DNA of 64,000 nt from NCBI GenBank assembly GCA_026182355.1, contig JAPFBL010000049.1, forward strand, positions 1,178,001 through 1,242,000, in the 5' to 3' direction. The notes under the pieces were generated by a model that saw only the letters and a list, made by a program, of their open reading frames with translations, was not told the origin of the DNA and ran no database searches. The stretch's first letter is position 1. Each line of letters opens with the position of its first letter. This DNA is from Hermatobates lingyangjiaoensis (lineage: Eukaryota; Arthropoda; Insecta; Hemiptera; Hermatobatidae). This document shows positions 25,785-37,600 of the stretch, one piece after another. The position numbers and the translations under genes are program-made.

Positions 25785-28700
25785 ATGAGTATTCTATCAA
25801 TCTACAATTTACCCTTGAATGCGGGAGAAGAAGTAATTTTAGAACTCTTTTCGGAAAACAATCTCAGATATGATAAACTCTACATGAAAAATCGAGGTGT
25901 TATAGTCGTAGACTGTGGTGAACAGGACATGGCTGATCAGGTCATCGACAAACTTTTAGGTAAGTGATATAATAATTATGCATCTTGTAATTGTGAATTT
26001 TTGTCTTTTGGGGATGGGTATATACATATATATGTATGTATATCTTTTTAAGTATTGATAAAAGTATCGACTCTGTCAGTTCTTCAGGTCCAAATTAAAC
26101 TATCATTGCCAACGTTTCAGTTTTTATTTGTTAAATATGTTTTTTTAAAAAAATCTCTAATGTAGTACTTAAGATTTTCTGTTTAAGAAATTTTTATACT
26201 TGTGTAAGTTCATTGTATACTTTTTGCGCTTTTTGTGTATATTTGATTTTTGAATGATTGAATTATTCTTATATTTCCTCTGGATAAGCCTATGACAAAG
26301 GTTTCAAATTAAAACCGAAATGTTGGCATTGAGAATTTAATTTAGACCTGAAGAACTGACAGAGTCCTGATGAACTTTATTCTGTATCTTTTTAAGGTTA
26401 TAAATGCTTCAACTTGTTTGATTGAAATATTTTAGCGCTCATTTTTTTTCCTCTTATTGATCCAAAATTAGAAGTATAAAAGAAATGGTTTAAATTAAAC
26501 TAAGATACAAATATAAGACCTTTATTCAATCTACCATATGTTCTTACATATGTCATTGCATCTTGGGTTCTCTCGTGCATGTATCTTGGGCTCCCAATAA
26601 ATGTTGATGGCAAAATGCAAAGCTGTCTTATATTTTGACCAGAAACATCATTACTTACATTGTCAACCAAACCTGAATATGTTTCAGCTCTTAATTGCCT
26701 TTGATAAAACAGCTTCCATTTTACAATACATGTCCACAACAAACTGGTGGAATAATTTTTGACTCCTATGAAGATGATTAAAGGAATTCTTACGGAGCAT
26801 TAGATGAAAGGAATAAAATTCCATGCAGGTTATGTTTCTATTAGGGTTTGCAGCCTGAGGAATTTCTAAATGAAATCCATCTTCACCACTTGCAAATAAC
26901 AAAGAATATTGCAGTGCATCATAACTACGATGTGTTTCACTGATCCTTTGTAACTTATTGTCCCTACCTCGAAGAATAATATCACGTTTACCGTGTTCTC
27001 ACCAGACATAATTGCGGCTACTTCATTACATTGTGGGGCATTGAACCGTCGTACATAAGCACCTGAAGGCCTCTTATCAGCATCTATGACAACTTTAAAG
27101 TTTAGTAAAGGAGCGGACTCTACAGCAGACTTCAAACTTTGAATATAACTATTGTTTTGATGAAGCATAAAAAAAAGGTTTTTTTTATTTTAAAGTGCTT
27201 TTATAATATTCAAATTAGTCCCTGTAAAATCAGTCCTTCTCTTTGCTTGTTCTTCCATATCACTAATGAAATATATTTAAATAAATTGTGGTTCTTCTTT
27301 TGGTAGTGGTTATAATGAACCAATTCTGATATATATTTGACCTTGAATCTTAAAAAAAAGCATGAATTGTCCCTCAGTTATAACTTTAGCACCAAGAGAT
27401 GTCATTTGGAAGGCACAATTATATTGTAAATATGTTTTTCAGAAATTGCTTTGATAAAGGAGAATTTCCCATTAGTAGTCCTTTCAATGGTTTTGATGGT
27501 TCAGAAAAAAATTTCAATTTCTTTCCTGATCCACAACAAATTCCTGGAGGCTCACTTTCCCATTTCATTACCCCACAATAAAAAGATTTCACATAAACAC
27601 GTGAAACAACGATCAATGATTAAACCACAATAAGAATGGGAAAACAAGACTAAGATCTTTCAACCGTAACAAGCGGTCTTCGTCAGAGTCAAAAACCCGT
27701 CAGTTGGGTTTTTGACTCTGACGAAGACCGCTTGTTACGGTTGAAAGATCTTAGTCTTGTTTTCCCATTCTTATTGTGGTTTAATCATTCATTACCCCAC
27801 AATAAGTGCAAACATTGTTCATTGAAAAAATTTGAACAAAGGGTTCACCAGAATAATCATGACATAGGTTATAGGTAAATGCTGCCCTGTTCTATTCGGC
27901 CATTTTTCTGAACCTAGAAATGAATGTTTGTAACATGTTTTGAAGTTACAAAATTTTGAAGTTACTCTCTGATTTTGAAGTCTGGCTGCCCTTTGTTCCT
28001 CAGACTCGTACTCTTTGCAATCGCCTGTCTTGTTCCGGCAGATTGGAGTCTTTGAGATTTTTGTTCTTCTCTTTCTTCACTCCTTGTGAGAGCATTCCTA
28101 TTTTTGTTAGCTAGGAGCCTTTCTGATCTTTGATCTTTTGTTTCTTCACTCCTTGCCACAGCATGTCTGTCTGCTTCAAGTTTTTTAGACCTTTCCTCAT
28201 CTGTTTCTGATTGTTTTTGGCACTGCTTAGCAAGACATGCTGGAAATTTCCTTCCAAATTTTAATCTTTTTTTGAGTGGCATTTTAATGCCCTTTAAGTT
28301 CACTTATCACTTATCCAGCACACTTTAATTTAACTTCCAAAGGAAATCACCCTAAAAGGTATTTAAATGAGCAATCACAAAGCACTATATGAACACTGAA
28401 TAGTTAAATGTCAAAAGAACATCTTGAACGTCTAAAGAACGTCATGACCATCAAAAATAGAAAAATGAAAATAAAAGAAAACTGATAAGACAGGTATCAC
28501 CGGCTTAGCAGGTTGTTCAGAAAATAAAAACGCCTCGTTTTTATTTATGAATCGCACGATCAATTCTAGTGACTCGTCAACCAAGTATAATGGTTGACAA
28601 GTATTGAGCGTTTTGTAGAATAGTAACCCCATGTGTCACGGGAAAGGCATTTTTACTTCAAATCAGACCTTTCCTCTTCTGTTTCTGATTCTCTTTGGCG

Positions 28701-29245
28701 CTGCATAGAAAGACATGCTGGAGATTTCCTTCCAAATGTTAATCTTTTTTTGGGTGGCATTTTAATGGCCTTTAAGTTCACTTGTCACTAACCTGTCATT
28801 GAAGGAAACAATTGTACGTATTTTGTTTTTGCAATCGTTTTCACAACAATACTTACATTTTGTCGTGGTACTATTGAAAGCATTTTTTGATAAAAGGCAC
28901 CCTTTAATATGAAGTTTGCTCATGGAAATAATTCTAAAACACTCATTGGGATCATATTATATTGAATGCAAAGTTTCAGATTATTTGGTCCAATGGTCTC
29001 CGAATGCATAGATAACAGGCATACAAACAAACGAGCAAAAATTATATATATATATATATATAGAAAATTTCCGAAGTTTGTCTTAGCTAATTAAGTTAGA
29101 CTAAATGAAAGTAGTGTTTAATTGTGTTTCAGGGTTGTTTTTCAAGGGAGCTTATCTATACGTGGAACCGACAGTGACTGCTGCTCCTTACCCCAAGTAC
29201 TATCCAGACATGATCAAGAAACATACATACTCGTTCAAAAGTTAA
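25785..29245 (+). CDS. Small RRM-like protein, paralog 2 (two exons)
   Basis: Exon 1 (25785-25959) starts MSILSIYNLP and ends in the same split Gly codon with a GTAAGT donor. Exon 2 (29133-29245) follows a 3.17 kb intron ending in TTTCAG. The 95-residue product is about 78 percent identical to paralog 1 in exon 1 but much less in exon 2, where the shared core is VEP and YPKYY. Exon 2 reads LFFKGAYLYVEP, which fits the end of an RRM (helix 2, then strand 4). The conserved start, splice phase, donor and stop context all argue for a real gene. Its intron hosts a broken Helitron and a PLE tail. It lies divergently from paralog 1, separated by about 2.05 kb. Confidence 0.87.
27648..27690 (-). ncRNA. 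Hammerhead ribozyme motif, PLE-A family
   Basis: Minus-strand arm of the tail hairpin. GACT-CTGACGA-A-GACCG-loop-CGGTT-GAAA-GATCTT-AGTC: stem I GACT/AGTC and stem II both pair, and helix III is the palindrome AGATCT. Confidence 0.7.
27714..27756 (+). ncRNA. Hammerhead ribozyme motif, PLE-A family
   Basis: Plus-strand partner of the previous motif with the same intact core and stems. The two face each other across a short spacer, so a transcript of either strand would hold one ribozyme and its exact complement. Confidence 0.7.
28655..28770 (-). pseudogene. Second copy of the Helitron N-terminus
   Basis: The start MPPKKRLTFGRKSPACLS (from 28760) plus its upstream context ('aaggccattaaa') repeats the start at 28282 with modest divergence. 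It stops after about 35 codons. A local duplication, or two nested Helitron insertions, is implied. Confidence 0.7.
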
Positions 29246-29249
29246 TAAA
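29244..29249 (+). promoter_or_regulatory. Polyadenylation signal overlapping the stop codon
   Basis: AGTTAATAAAG: the stop TAA (29243-29245) overlaps AATAAA, exactly as in paralog 1, so the 3' UTR would be only some tens of bases long. Confidence 0.6.
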
Positions 29250-29461
29250 GTGATAGACACACCCTAATAGTGTGTAATTATTTTATTTTTAAATTTTATT
29301 ATTGTTAAATGTTCTTTAAGTGAAGCCTAGAATAATTTTATTGGAATATTCGTTATTACTATTATTAGATACTAACTGGTATATGGAACGCGCCTCGCAA
29401 ATTTAAGCAAATTCGCATGGTTGATCAGTGTTTGGCCGTAAAGTTGACGTTTTGTGATATA

Positions 29462-30329
29462 CGAGGTGTGTTCAATAAATAAAGCCAATTTTGAAATTAT
29501 GCGGGATACATGCATTCGAGTTTAAATTTGTTTTTTTATTATTTTGGCACACATACCCCTAACATATGTTCACAATATCAGCGATATCATATGTTGCTGT
29601 TGTTTACAGCAGACACAAAGATTAACTGTAGTTACAATTGCGTGGCGATTTTCCGTTCTTTATGGAAATGTAACAAATAAGTTGTATTACATTTTGCGTA
29701 AAAAACAAAATTAAATGCTCTGCTGTTATGAAAATGTTAAATGTAGCACAATTTACTTAACTGTTAAGTGAGAGAAATATTTACAAGTGGTACAAACAAT
29801 TTGAAGAAGGCTAAGAAGATGTCAATGATGATCCTCGTCCTGGTCGTCATAGCTTGTCGACAATAGATGCTATGTCGAAAAAGTCGTATAACTATTAGAG
29901 TGGTTGCTGAGAAAATCGGCATATCTGCAATTCATGGCTGCTGCATCACGATAGTGGCCCTACCCACGCATCGTTGGTTAGTAATTCGTATTTTTTTTTT
30001 TTTCTAAAAACAACACTGCCATCATGCCTCAGGCACTGTATTCACTGGATTCAGCCTTATGCAACTATTTTTTATTTTCAAAATTGAAAATGACTCTCAA
30101 TGTGCAGAGGTTTTCCACAATTGAGGAGATACAAACCGAATCGCTAAAGAAATTAAAAGCTACATCAATAACTGCTTATGAAAAGTGCTTTAAGGATTGG
30201 AAAACGCGTTGGCACAAGTTTATTATATCTGAGGGGGGATTTCTCTGAAGGGGACAACATAAATATTGATGAATATATATATTTTTTTAAACATATCAAA
30301 AATTGGTTTCATTTACTGAAGACACGTCG
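29462..30329 (+). mobile_element. Mariner element, decayed
   Basis: Flanked by TA on both sides (29460-29461 and 30330-30331). The 5' end reads CGAGGTGTGTTCAATAAATA and the 3' end is its imperfect inverted copy (ending GACACGTCG). Inside, an N-terminal piece reads RNIYKWYKQFEEG (near 29775), then a DDPRPGR-like stretch. The C-terminal piece at 30024-30245 reads ALYSLDSALCNYFLFSKLK...FKDWKTRWHKFI. The usual mariner motif here is YSPDLxPxDFxLF, so the third catalytic Asp region survives as SLDS. Stops and a central deletion make it inactive. Confidence 0.85.
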
Positions 30330-31070
30330 TATTTGACCATGGATTTAATAATAATATGGGCATGTCGAAGTACCTTGCCAAGGTTTGTTTCCAATGTGAA
30401 GACAGGCAGTTTATATGAACGTATGTATCCTTTAAAGCGGTTAGAATAAGTCACGTAAAATGAACAGTGAACAGTGTTTACTATGTATATTAAATAGTAA
30501 ACAGCGTGTGTACGCAGTGCTGCTAACAGTACCTTACCTTTGTGGAAACATCTCTAAAGTCTACCCTCTGACAGTTTTTCATGTGAGAAATTTTTGGCCC
30601 ACAAAGTGGGCCAATCACTTATTTCACCACTCTAGTATTTCAGTGCATCACTCATGTCATGGAGGTATTGTAAATCCTTCATTATACTGACGATTTAATT
30701 GCAGCCCCTGTGATCTTAGTAACACAATACTTAAGTAAGTAAGACAAGACATGTTATTAAGTCAATACGTTGCCTATTTCTACTGTAATGCAGCTTAGGG
30801 AAGAAAGGACGAATAATTTTAAGTGCAAAAGAAAGATCCACAACTTTCAATTTTATTAAAGCATATAAATTTACGGTAAATCATTTTTCCGGTGATTTAA
30901 ATAAACTTGATATTTCATGTTGGGTATATCTTTCTACGAATATTTCATGAACTTGCAATATTAGAACAGTAATATTACGCTAAAAATTATAACTGTTGAG
31001 TTTCATTTGTTGTACCATGAGAATTTTTTTGGTAAATTAGGATCTTCATAAGATAAAACACACCTTGTAT
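30330..31070. other. No recognised gene
   Basis: The 76-codon open frame at 30460-30690 (+) is not recognised. It covers a stretch of ordinary base composition between the mariner and repeat arm B. Confidence 0.4.
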
Positions 31071-32367
31071 TGACGTTTCTAAAAACATTTTAGAGAAGAA
31101 TTAGCTCTAAAAATGTTTGTTAACAAAACTAAAAAATCTTTAAGCCGTGGAGAAATATCTCTGGGCTTCTTGGATATAGAAGGGTAAGAAGTACTTCCAA
31201 CTCTTTGAATCAGCACTAATATATAGATATATGAACCCACGGGCTATGCAAGCAGTTATTGTGTGGTATTTACTCAGGATACATATACAATGCAACTCAA
31301 AATATGTATAAAAATTTTGTAATTGAATAGAGAAAAACAACCAAAATTTAAAATAATATATAAATGAAAAGGTGTTACATACCTACCTCGGTAAGGTGAT
31401 GTCTTATTAGGGAGTCAAAGGACACTGTAGGAACATGGTAATATGAGAAGGGATAAGGAATGAGGCAGGATGTTTACATAATGGAATTAAAACGATACAT
31501 GCTAATATGAATGAAAGAAAACCAAACCTTTAAATTAAACAGCCTCTATTATCCCGAAACTTAGGAAAGCTGAATGGAATTTTATCAATGATGGTTTATG
31601 CAGATTCTGCAAAAAAGAGGAAGAAACACCGCTGCATCTGCTGACTGACTGTAAGGCAACTTTGCTGCTCAGAGGTAGGTGCTTCGGGACGCTCAATAAA
31701 ACCATAGAAAATCTTTTACCACTGGAACCAGCAAAAGTGCTGAGCTTCTTGGAGGCGTTGAAGCTAACTGTTGGGGTACTTTAGTACAGAAGAGGGGAAG
31801 TATAATTTTTTTTTATACTTCTATTATTATTATAGTCACTCTCAAATAATAATATTAAATAGTCATAATAAATTCAAATATAACATAAAAACCTACATAC
31901 TTTCCCTAATTTTCAATTAAATCGTCATCAGGAGAAAAAGGAACGGGATCTCAAGCACGCTAGCGATAATCTCTTGTTTCTTTTGAAATAGAATGAAAAA
32001 TGTAAAAATTCTGGTTTTAAACATAAGTTTCAAAATATCTTTGCACTTATTAGATGCTTTTAGTAATGAGTAAAACTTTATGCTAAAGTGCCATTCTTGA
32101 TAACAATTTTGAAGTTCTATTTTTGAAAAGGTTTTACAATAGATGTCAATCGTTGCATCATATGCGATCTAAGAAGTTACTACTTTTTCACCCAATGAGA
32201 CGGTGCTTCAACTAAAAATTACAGAAAATTGTGTTTTTCTAATTCATGTGAATTGACAGTTTATTTGTGAACTTATTTATGTTTGAAATTAATTGAATGA
32301 GAAATGCAGGTTATAAACTGGAACAGTATATTCTATAACACAAGATGACTCGCGCTTCCGAAAAAAT
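31071..32367 (+). repeat. Inverted repeat arm B (LINE 3' end unit)
   Basis: Near-perfect inverted partner of 24103-25410. It carries the LINE ORF tail at 31548-31784 on the plus strand and ends in CCGAAAAAAT at 32367. Both arms begin and end at the same points. This means either a unit of defined length or a duplication; independent 5' truncations would not be expected to coincide. Confidence 0.9.
31548..31784 (+). pseudogene. LINE ORF2 C-terminal fragment (arm B)
   Basis: Same reading frame and stop as the fragment in arm A: CRFCKKEEETPLHLLTDCKA, then a leucine-rich end AKVLSFLEALKLTVGVL. It is preceded by sequence without coding resemblance. Confidence 0.65.
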
Positions 32368-34442
32368 TAGGATACATTTAATTTTGAAACTACGGTACAG
32401 TCCTTCAATATTTTCTAAGATTAGATAGTTTTACTGGTTTTGTGAACTTCATCTTTAAGTCTTCTTAAATGCGGTCTTATTGGTTCAGGTAATTTTTGAA
32501 GGAAATTTTACTTGAACACACTGGTTATGGTTCTCTTATTTCTCACTAGATTTAATATTTCTAATAGAACACTAATTCAGTCTCCAGTTTTTCTTTTTGA
32601 TGGTTGACCCTTGTCTATCTGGGAGTCGGATATAATGTGAGCCCCCCCCCCCCTTTACATTTATAAGATTGTTCAGTTCGATCTCCTTCAAAATTGAATC
32701 TGTTTATATAGTGCTACCTTTGTGAAAAAGTCTACTATAAAAACAATGTAGTATGTATTATTGTATAATTAATACACACTAATGGAATGTATATTAATGT
32801 ATAAATTCTTAGATGTTTTTATGCATGCAGTAATTTTGTAACACTTAATGACAAAGCTTCATTTTTCAAAACATTATTAAAGGTTCACTTTTACAAATGA
32901 TTTATGTTTGACAAAAAAAAAGTAACGTGTATCTATAATACAGTATATTTTTACCTGGAAATCTGTATATTTAAGTAGTTACGAAACCCTTACCGAAAGA
33001 GATAAAAACAAATTTTGTATAATATTTATATAACTTCAAATAAATCAAGAGAATATTACAAAGAGATGTTGTATACAGAAATTCCACTCTTGGGAACAAC
33101 TGAACTCTTTCCAGGGCCGTAGGATTAGTGTTCTGCCGTTGAGGTCCTAACATAGGCTGGCAAGTCGGACATAAAAAACGCAGGATTGCATATCAAGAAG
33201 AATATGTTTAAAATGAATCTGAGGTTATATCCTGATGTATTAAGTTAATACCATTAAGAAGGTAGTGAATAATTAATCAGCTCAGAAATACTTGTTGACA
33301 TAGAATCCTTAAAATGTATAAGTTTTACGCGTACTCAGTACATCCTTATTATTATAGGGATAATAAGGTAACCAAATATCATATAAGTCATCCAAATCAA
33401 ATATATAAACTCTGTTACATTGTTTTAACATAAAATTAAGGTACAAATAACCAAATAAATTTCTTGAAATAATGTTTTTCTAATTTCTCACCAAAAATAT
33501 CATTACACGAAAACCTAACCATATGGCACTAAATAACAATAGTCATACCAATTCGCTTTCAGATAAAATTGTATTCGAACTATCTCTCACTTTCTCTCAT
33601 TCTCCACTCAAGCTTACCAAATTCCTAGACAATTTTTCAATCAATTTTCTTGTTCCAATAATAATGTGTAAACATGCACTCTGAAAAAACATTTTGCAAT
33701 AAGTACTATTCTACCTCTTTTATTCTATACAAAAAAATCTAACAATTGTTTTGAATGCCCAGTTATTCGTTAAAAAGCTTCTTCATGGAAGTAGCATTGC
33801 ATACCCAAAAATCGAACACTATAAAAACTTCGAAATTTAATGAAACATAATTAATACCCTGACGTCATATTTCCAGTTTAATTCTTAATCTTCCATATTT
33901 TGAAAAGTAAAACCCGTTTAACATCGGGTCCAAACAAATCCTCGATATCATAGCTTACTCTAATTTTTTAAAATAATTCAATAAACCTGCTACAAACAAT
34001 ATGAACTTTTCCTGCTCAGACCAAATAATATCAACATTAATATTTGACATCAAACTTCATGAATTCGCAAATCATAAAACTATTATTTCTATTTAAAATT
34101 ATAGGAAGATCCATAATGTAACTTTTGAAAATAATTTTTTCAATGGAAACAACAAAACCTCTTTCAAATATGTGTATTAAACATAAAAACACTGTAAAAT
34201 ATATACATTTTGGTATTATAAATTATTCATATCAACATTATAAAATAGAATTAACATTAAACAAATAACTTAATATTAACTAATCAATTCCTCAGTTAGA
34301 GCATATTATAACTATATTATACATGGATTTACAACTTAATACATCTAAAAACGTTCTCCCAAAGATGTCACAATATAATTAATAATTGTTTGAAACAATT
34401 ACTAAAGCCACTAAAAATTAAACAAAAAGAATAGCTTATTGT
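32368..34442. other. Interval downstream of NAT10, no gene recognised
   Basis: Contains a run of 13 C near 32643 and otherwise ordinary AT-rich sequence. I looked on the minus strand for a further NAT10 exon (lysine-rich tail) and did not find one by eye. Confidence 0.4.
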
Positions 34443-34649
34443 TTAATTCTCCTTGTTTTGGAATTTCAAAGAATTGAAGTTGATTCCTGAAGAGTTTGTA
34501 TTAGTTTCTAAAACTGCTTCAATTTTTACATATAAGTGTCTCATGAATCTATTAAAAAGACCCATTATATGACCAGTCGATTTCAGTTCTAATTCTTGCA
34601 TGATTTCTTCAAAAGATTTATGCTGAAGACCAACCCCAAGCAATATAAT
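34443..34649 (-). CDS. NAT10: NAT10 exon o (last recognised)
   Basis: Follows TTTTTTTGCAG and encodes IILLGVGLQHKSFEEIMQEL, then GHIMGLFNRFMRHLYVKIEA. The next residues up to the TAA do not resemble the family. Either the true donor lies inside this exon and the tail exon was missed, or the protein has a short novel C-terminus. Confidence 0.85.
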   Translation of the reverse strand: MILLGVGLQHKSFEEIMQELELKSTGHIMGLFNRFMRHLYVKIEAVLETNTNSSGINFNSLKFQNKEN

Positions 34650-37600
34650 CTGCAAAAAAATTCATCTTTACATCATTTTATTAGTTAGAAATGTCCGTTG
34701 TTATAACAACTATCTGAGAACTGTTCACAAAATTCACAGAACTGAAAACCATGATAACTGAAGGTAAAACGATATAAACTGCGTTCAAACAGACAAATCT
34801 CACAAAGCTTTACAACCTGTACTGACATCCTTCATCTGCTCAGCAATATAATATTAAAAGACTATTTCAGTTCTCGCCTCCACTCTAACATTACGAAATA
34901 TAAGATCACCATACACAACTACTCCTCAGGAAATTCCTAACCATGGACCAATCAACAAGGAAATCCTAAAGAAATAATTATGCATAATGCATTAGTAAAG
35001 CTTACTAAATCTTAAGCACTATTAATTTTGAGTGATAACTTGCATAAGCAGAATATCAGAAAATAAAACAAACCAGACGATACTAGTCTTTTAACTTTGT
35101 ATAAAGAAGATCAAAAATTTCTTTCAATGATCCACAAGTTATTACATAAAATAGTACTCAAGCATCTTTTGTTACTTGGTTCAACTTAAAATCATTGATC
35201 GAAAGAAGTAAGTTTTAATCAAAATTAAAGACCCTTCTGTTTGTTCCTTTTTAGTCATCGTGACAGATTCGTAGCTAGACTGGCTAAATGAAGAAATTAA
35301 GACTGATGGAGGGATTAATGGAAGGATATATTTTAGTTACACATATTATAATAAGTCAATTATACACATGAATAGAACACATCATATTGATACGAAACAA
35401 ATTACCACAGAAATGTTCCAATAAATACTACATTAAGGCGTTTCAAATAAAGTTAAAAAAAAAAGAAATAAAAAGAAAATCACAGATTAAAAACAATAAA
35501 TCTAAAATGTGATTAAATTTGAAAAGAGTTACTGAAATACTACCTATGAACTGAAATATTACCTATGTTACTGAAATATAAACTCTCTAAGAATCTCACG
35601 GCTTTCTTTTCTATTCAAACAACATCCGCTATACATATTAAATCAAAATTATGTTCTGTTTCAATAATAATAAGTAAAATAAACACTGAATAAACTACAA
35701 TTATATTTAAAATTAATATTGATTTTACAAGAACTACTCACAGATTCATATGAATATAGAGAAGGAGATTTCAGCTTCCCTTGAAAATACAAAGTAGCAA
35801 GTGAAGGTAGCAAATCTGTAATAAGATGGTATTCAACTAGATTTCTACAATACATTTTCAGCCGTTCTACATCAGACCTTGTGAACAAAAACTCCAGCTC
35901 CCTCTTTTGAATACCTAAAAAAATAATGATTCGGTATGTTATATAAGATCAATTAAAAAAAAAAAATCTGGAGTGGCCTACACACAACTTTACTATAAAT
36001 AAAAAAGTATCAAACTGGTCAACAACATAATGATTTATGTTTCCTCAAAACCTTTCACATTCAATCAAGTATTTTTTTATATCTTACTGACAAAAAAAAT
36101 TTTGTTTTAAAAATGTGAAAATTTCTTGCTTTATCTTTTCTCTGATTAGAGCATGAATGTGCACTTTATATCACTGTCTTAAAGTCCTATCTGTTTATCC
36201 ACTATAGTGGTGTCCGAAAACATTACATCGCTTTCTTTAAGTCTCATTTTAATTGATCATTATCACTATTTAAAAATTTCGATGAGGAAATGTTTCATTA
36301 ACTAAGCAAAGAAATTAAGTGAAAAAATTAAATGGTTTAATATATTTCTATTAATATTCGGCATGCTAAATGTATTAACAAATCTGTATAAATATTAATG
36401 TATGCAACATTAAATGAAATTTTCATTAATGTAATGTGATTATAAATTAATGAAACTAAAATAACGCTTTAAAAACATATATCTATATAAGTAAAAGAAA
36501 GGTTTTGTCTGTACATTGCTTAGAACTGACTCGTTTCAAATTTTCTTTACTTTTCATACATAAGAGAAAGCGAATATTTATAAAAATTTCTGTCAGTCGG
36601 TTTATCGGTTTGTCCGCAAAATTTTGTCACATGTAAACTCAGCCACCATAAGACATAGCAAGCTGAAACTTTGATAGTATGTAGATTTGTAGATTCATGT
36701 ATGTCTAAATTAAAATATAAGCTCTGAATGGATTGAAAATTGAACGTAGAAATGAAGTTCTGGACCTTTAAAATACAAACGTTTGTCAAAAGTAAACTCT
36801 GCTATCATGAGACAGCAAGGTGAAACATTGATACTAGATTTCTGTAGGTCTACTCAAAATCTAAGCTATGATTGGATGGAAAAGTCAACATAGAAGCGAA
36901 GTTATGAACTTTTAATTCGTCTTTGGCTGACTACACAGACATGTCCATTTTGAAAATATACATGTATATCAAGTAGGTACATTGCATATTTGAGTTTATT
37001 GACAAGGTGTTTCCCAGAGTTCAAGATGTAATATCTATTCCGAATAAATGGCTTTGCGAACGAGCAATTCTCAACCCTTACTAATGAAAAGGCAGGGAAA
37101 ATCAACAAACAAGTTCTTACGCTATATCAAGCAGAGGAAATAACTTACAAGTCAGTAAACAGAGTGATTAGTGATGAGGAAGCAGTTCTTTATCCAACTG
37201 AATTTCTTGACTCCGTGATTGCTTCTGGACTGCCTGCTCATGAGTAAAAACTTTAAGTAGAGCACTAATCACGCTGTGATTTAATAGCAGTAATAAATTT
37301 CATGTCACGAAACTTGAGTGCACAAGAAATGTCAACAGGAAACGACTCGGAGTTCGTGCTCTGCACAGATACGCCATAGAGGCGGACATCATGACTGGGT
37401 ATGGTACTGGGCAGTCTGTGTGTATACTACGCATACCATTGATTCCGAGCAACTATCCCTTACAATTCAAACGATTGCAACGTCCCGTCAGCGTCTGTTT
37501 CGCAATGACGGTAACTACGTCTCAAGGGGATACTCTATCTACCGTAAGAATTGAAGTGAGTGAGACAAAATTTTTCTCACATAGTCAACTGTATTTTGCT

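Larger units (their letters stand above)
27582..27787. mobile_element. PLE-A tail insertion with 18-bp target duplication
   Basis: About 206 bases consist of two head-to-head copies of the PLE-A terminal sequence around a short spacer (27697-27705). The flanks carry the same 18 bases, ttcattaccccacaataa, at 27564-27581 and 27788-27805. It interrupts the Helitron remnant between CCGSGKK and the upstream basic region, so the insertion is younger than the Helitron. It contains no PLE coding sequence. Confidence 0.88.
26500..28303 (-). pseudogene. Broken Helitron, N-terminal half of Rep/helicase protein
   Basis: On the minus strand the pieces follow the order of the Helitron protein. First comes a basic repeat region starting MPLKKRLKFGRK (28282) with repeated RSEE-type units. 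Next is CCGSGKKLKFF...PLKGLLMGNSPLSKQFLKNI (27560-27420), then MTSLGAKVITEGQFMLFFK and IQGQIYIRIGSL. Next comes MLHQNNSYIQSLKSA...VVIDADKRPSGAYVRRFNAPQ (27168 down), GEDGFHLEIPQ, FHQFVVDMYCK, and finally RQLRAETYSGLVDNV and GSPRYMHERTQDAMTYV. Frames change at each step and stops interrupt, so it is dead. It ends at the residues that precede the HUH nuclease motif, which is missing. It lies in the intron of RRM paralog 2, on the opposite strand. Confidence 0.85.

Noticed and set aside
32643..32655. Run of 13 C as a G-quadruplex or regulatory site
   Set aside because: A single homopolymer without neighbouring G/C runs. It may be sequencing or polymerase slippage.
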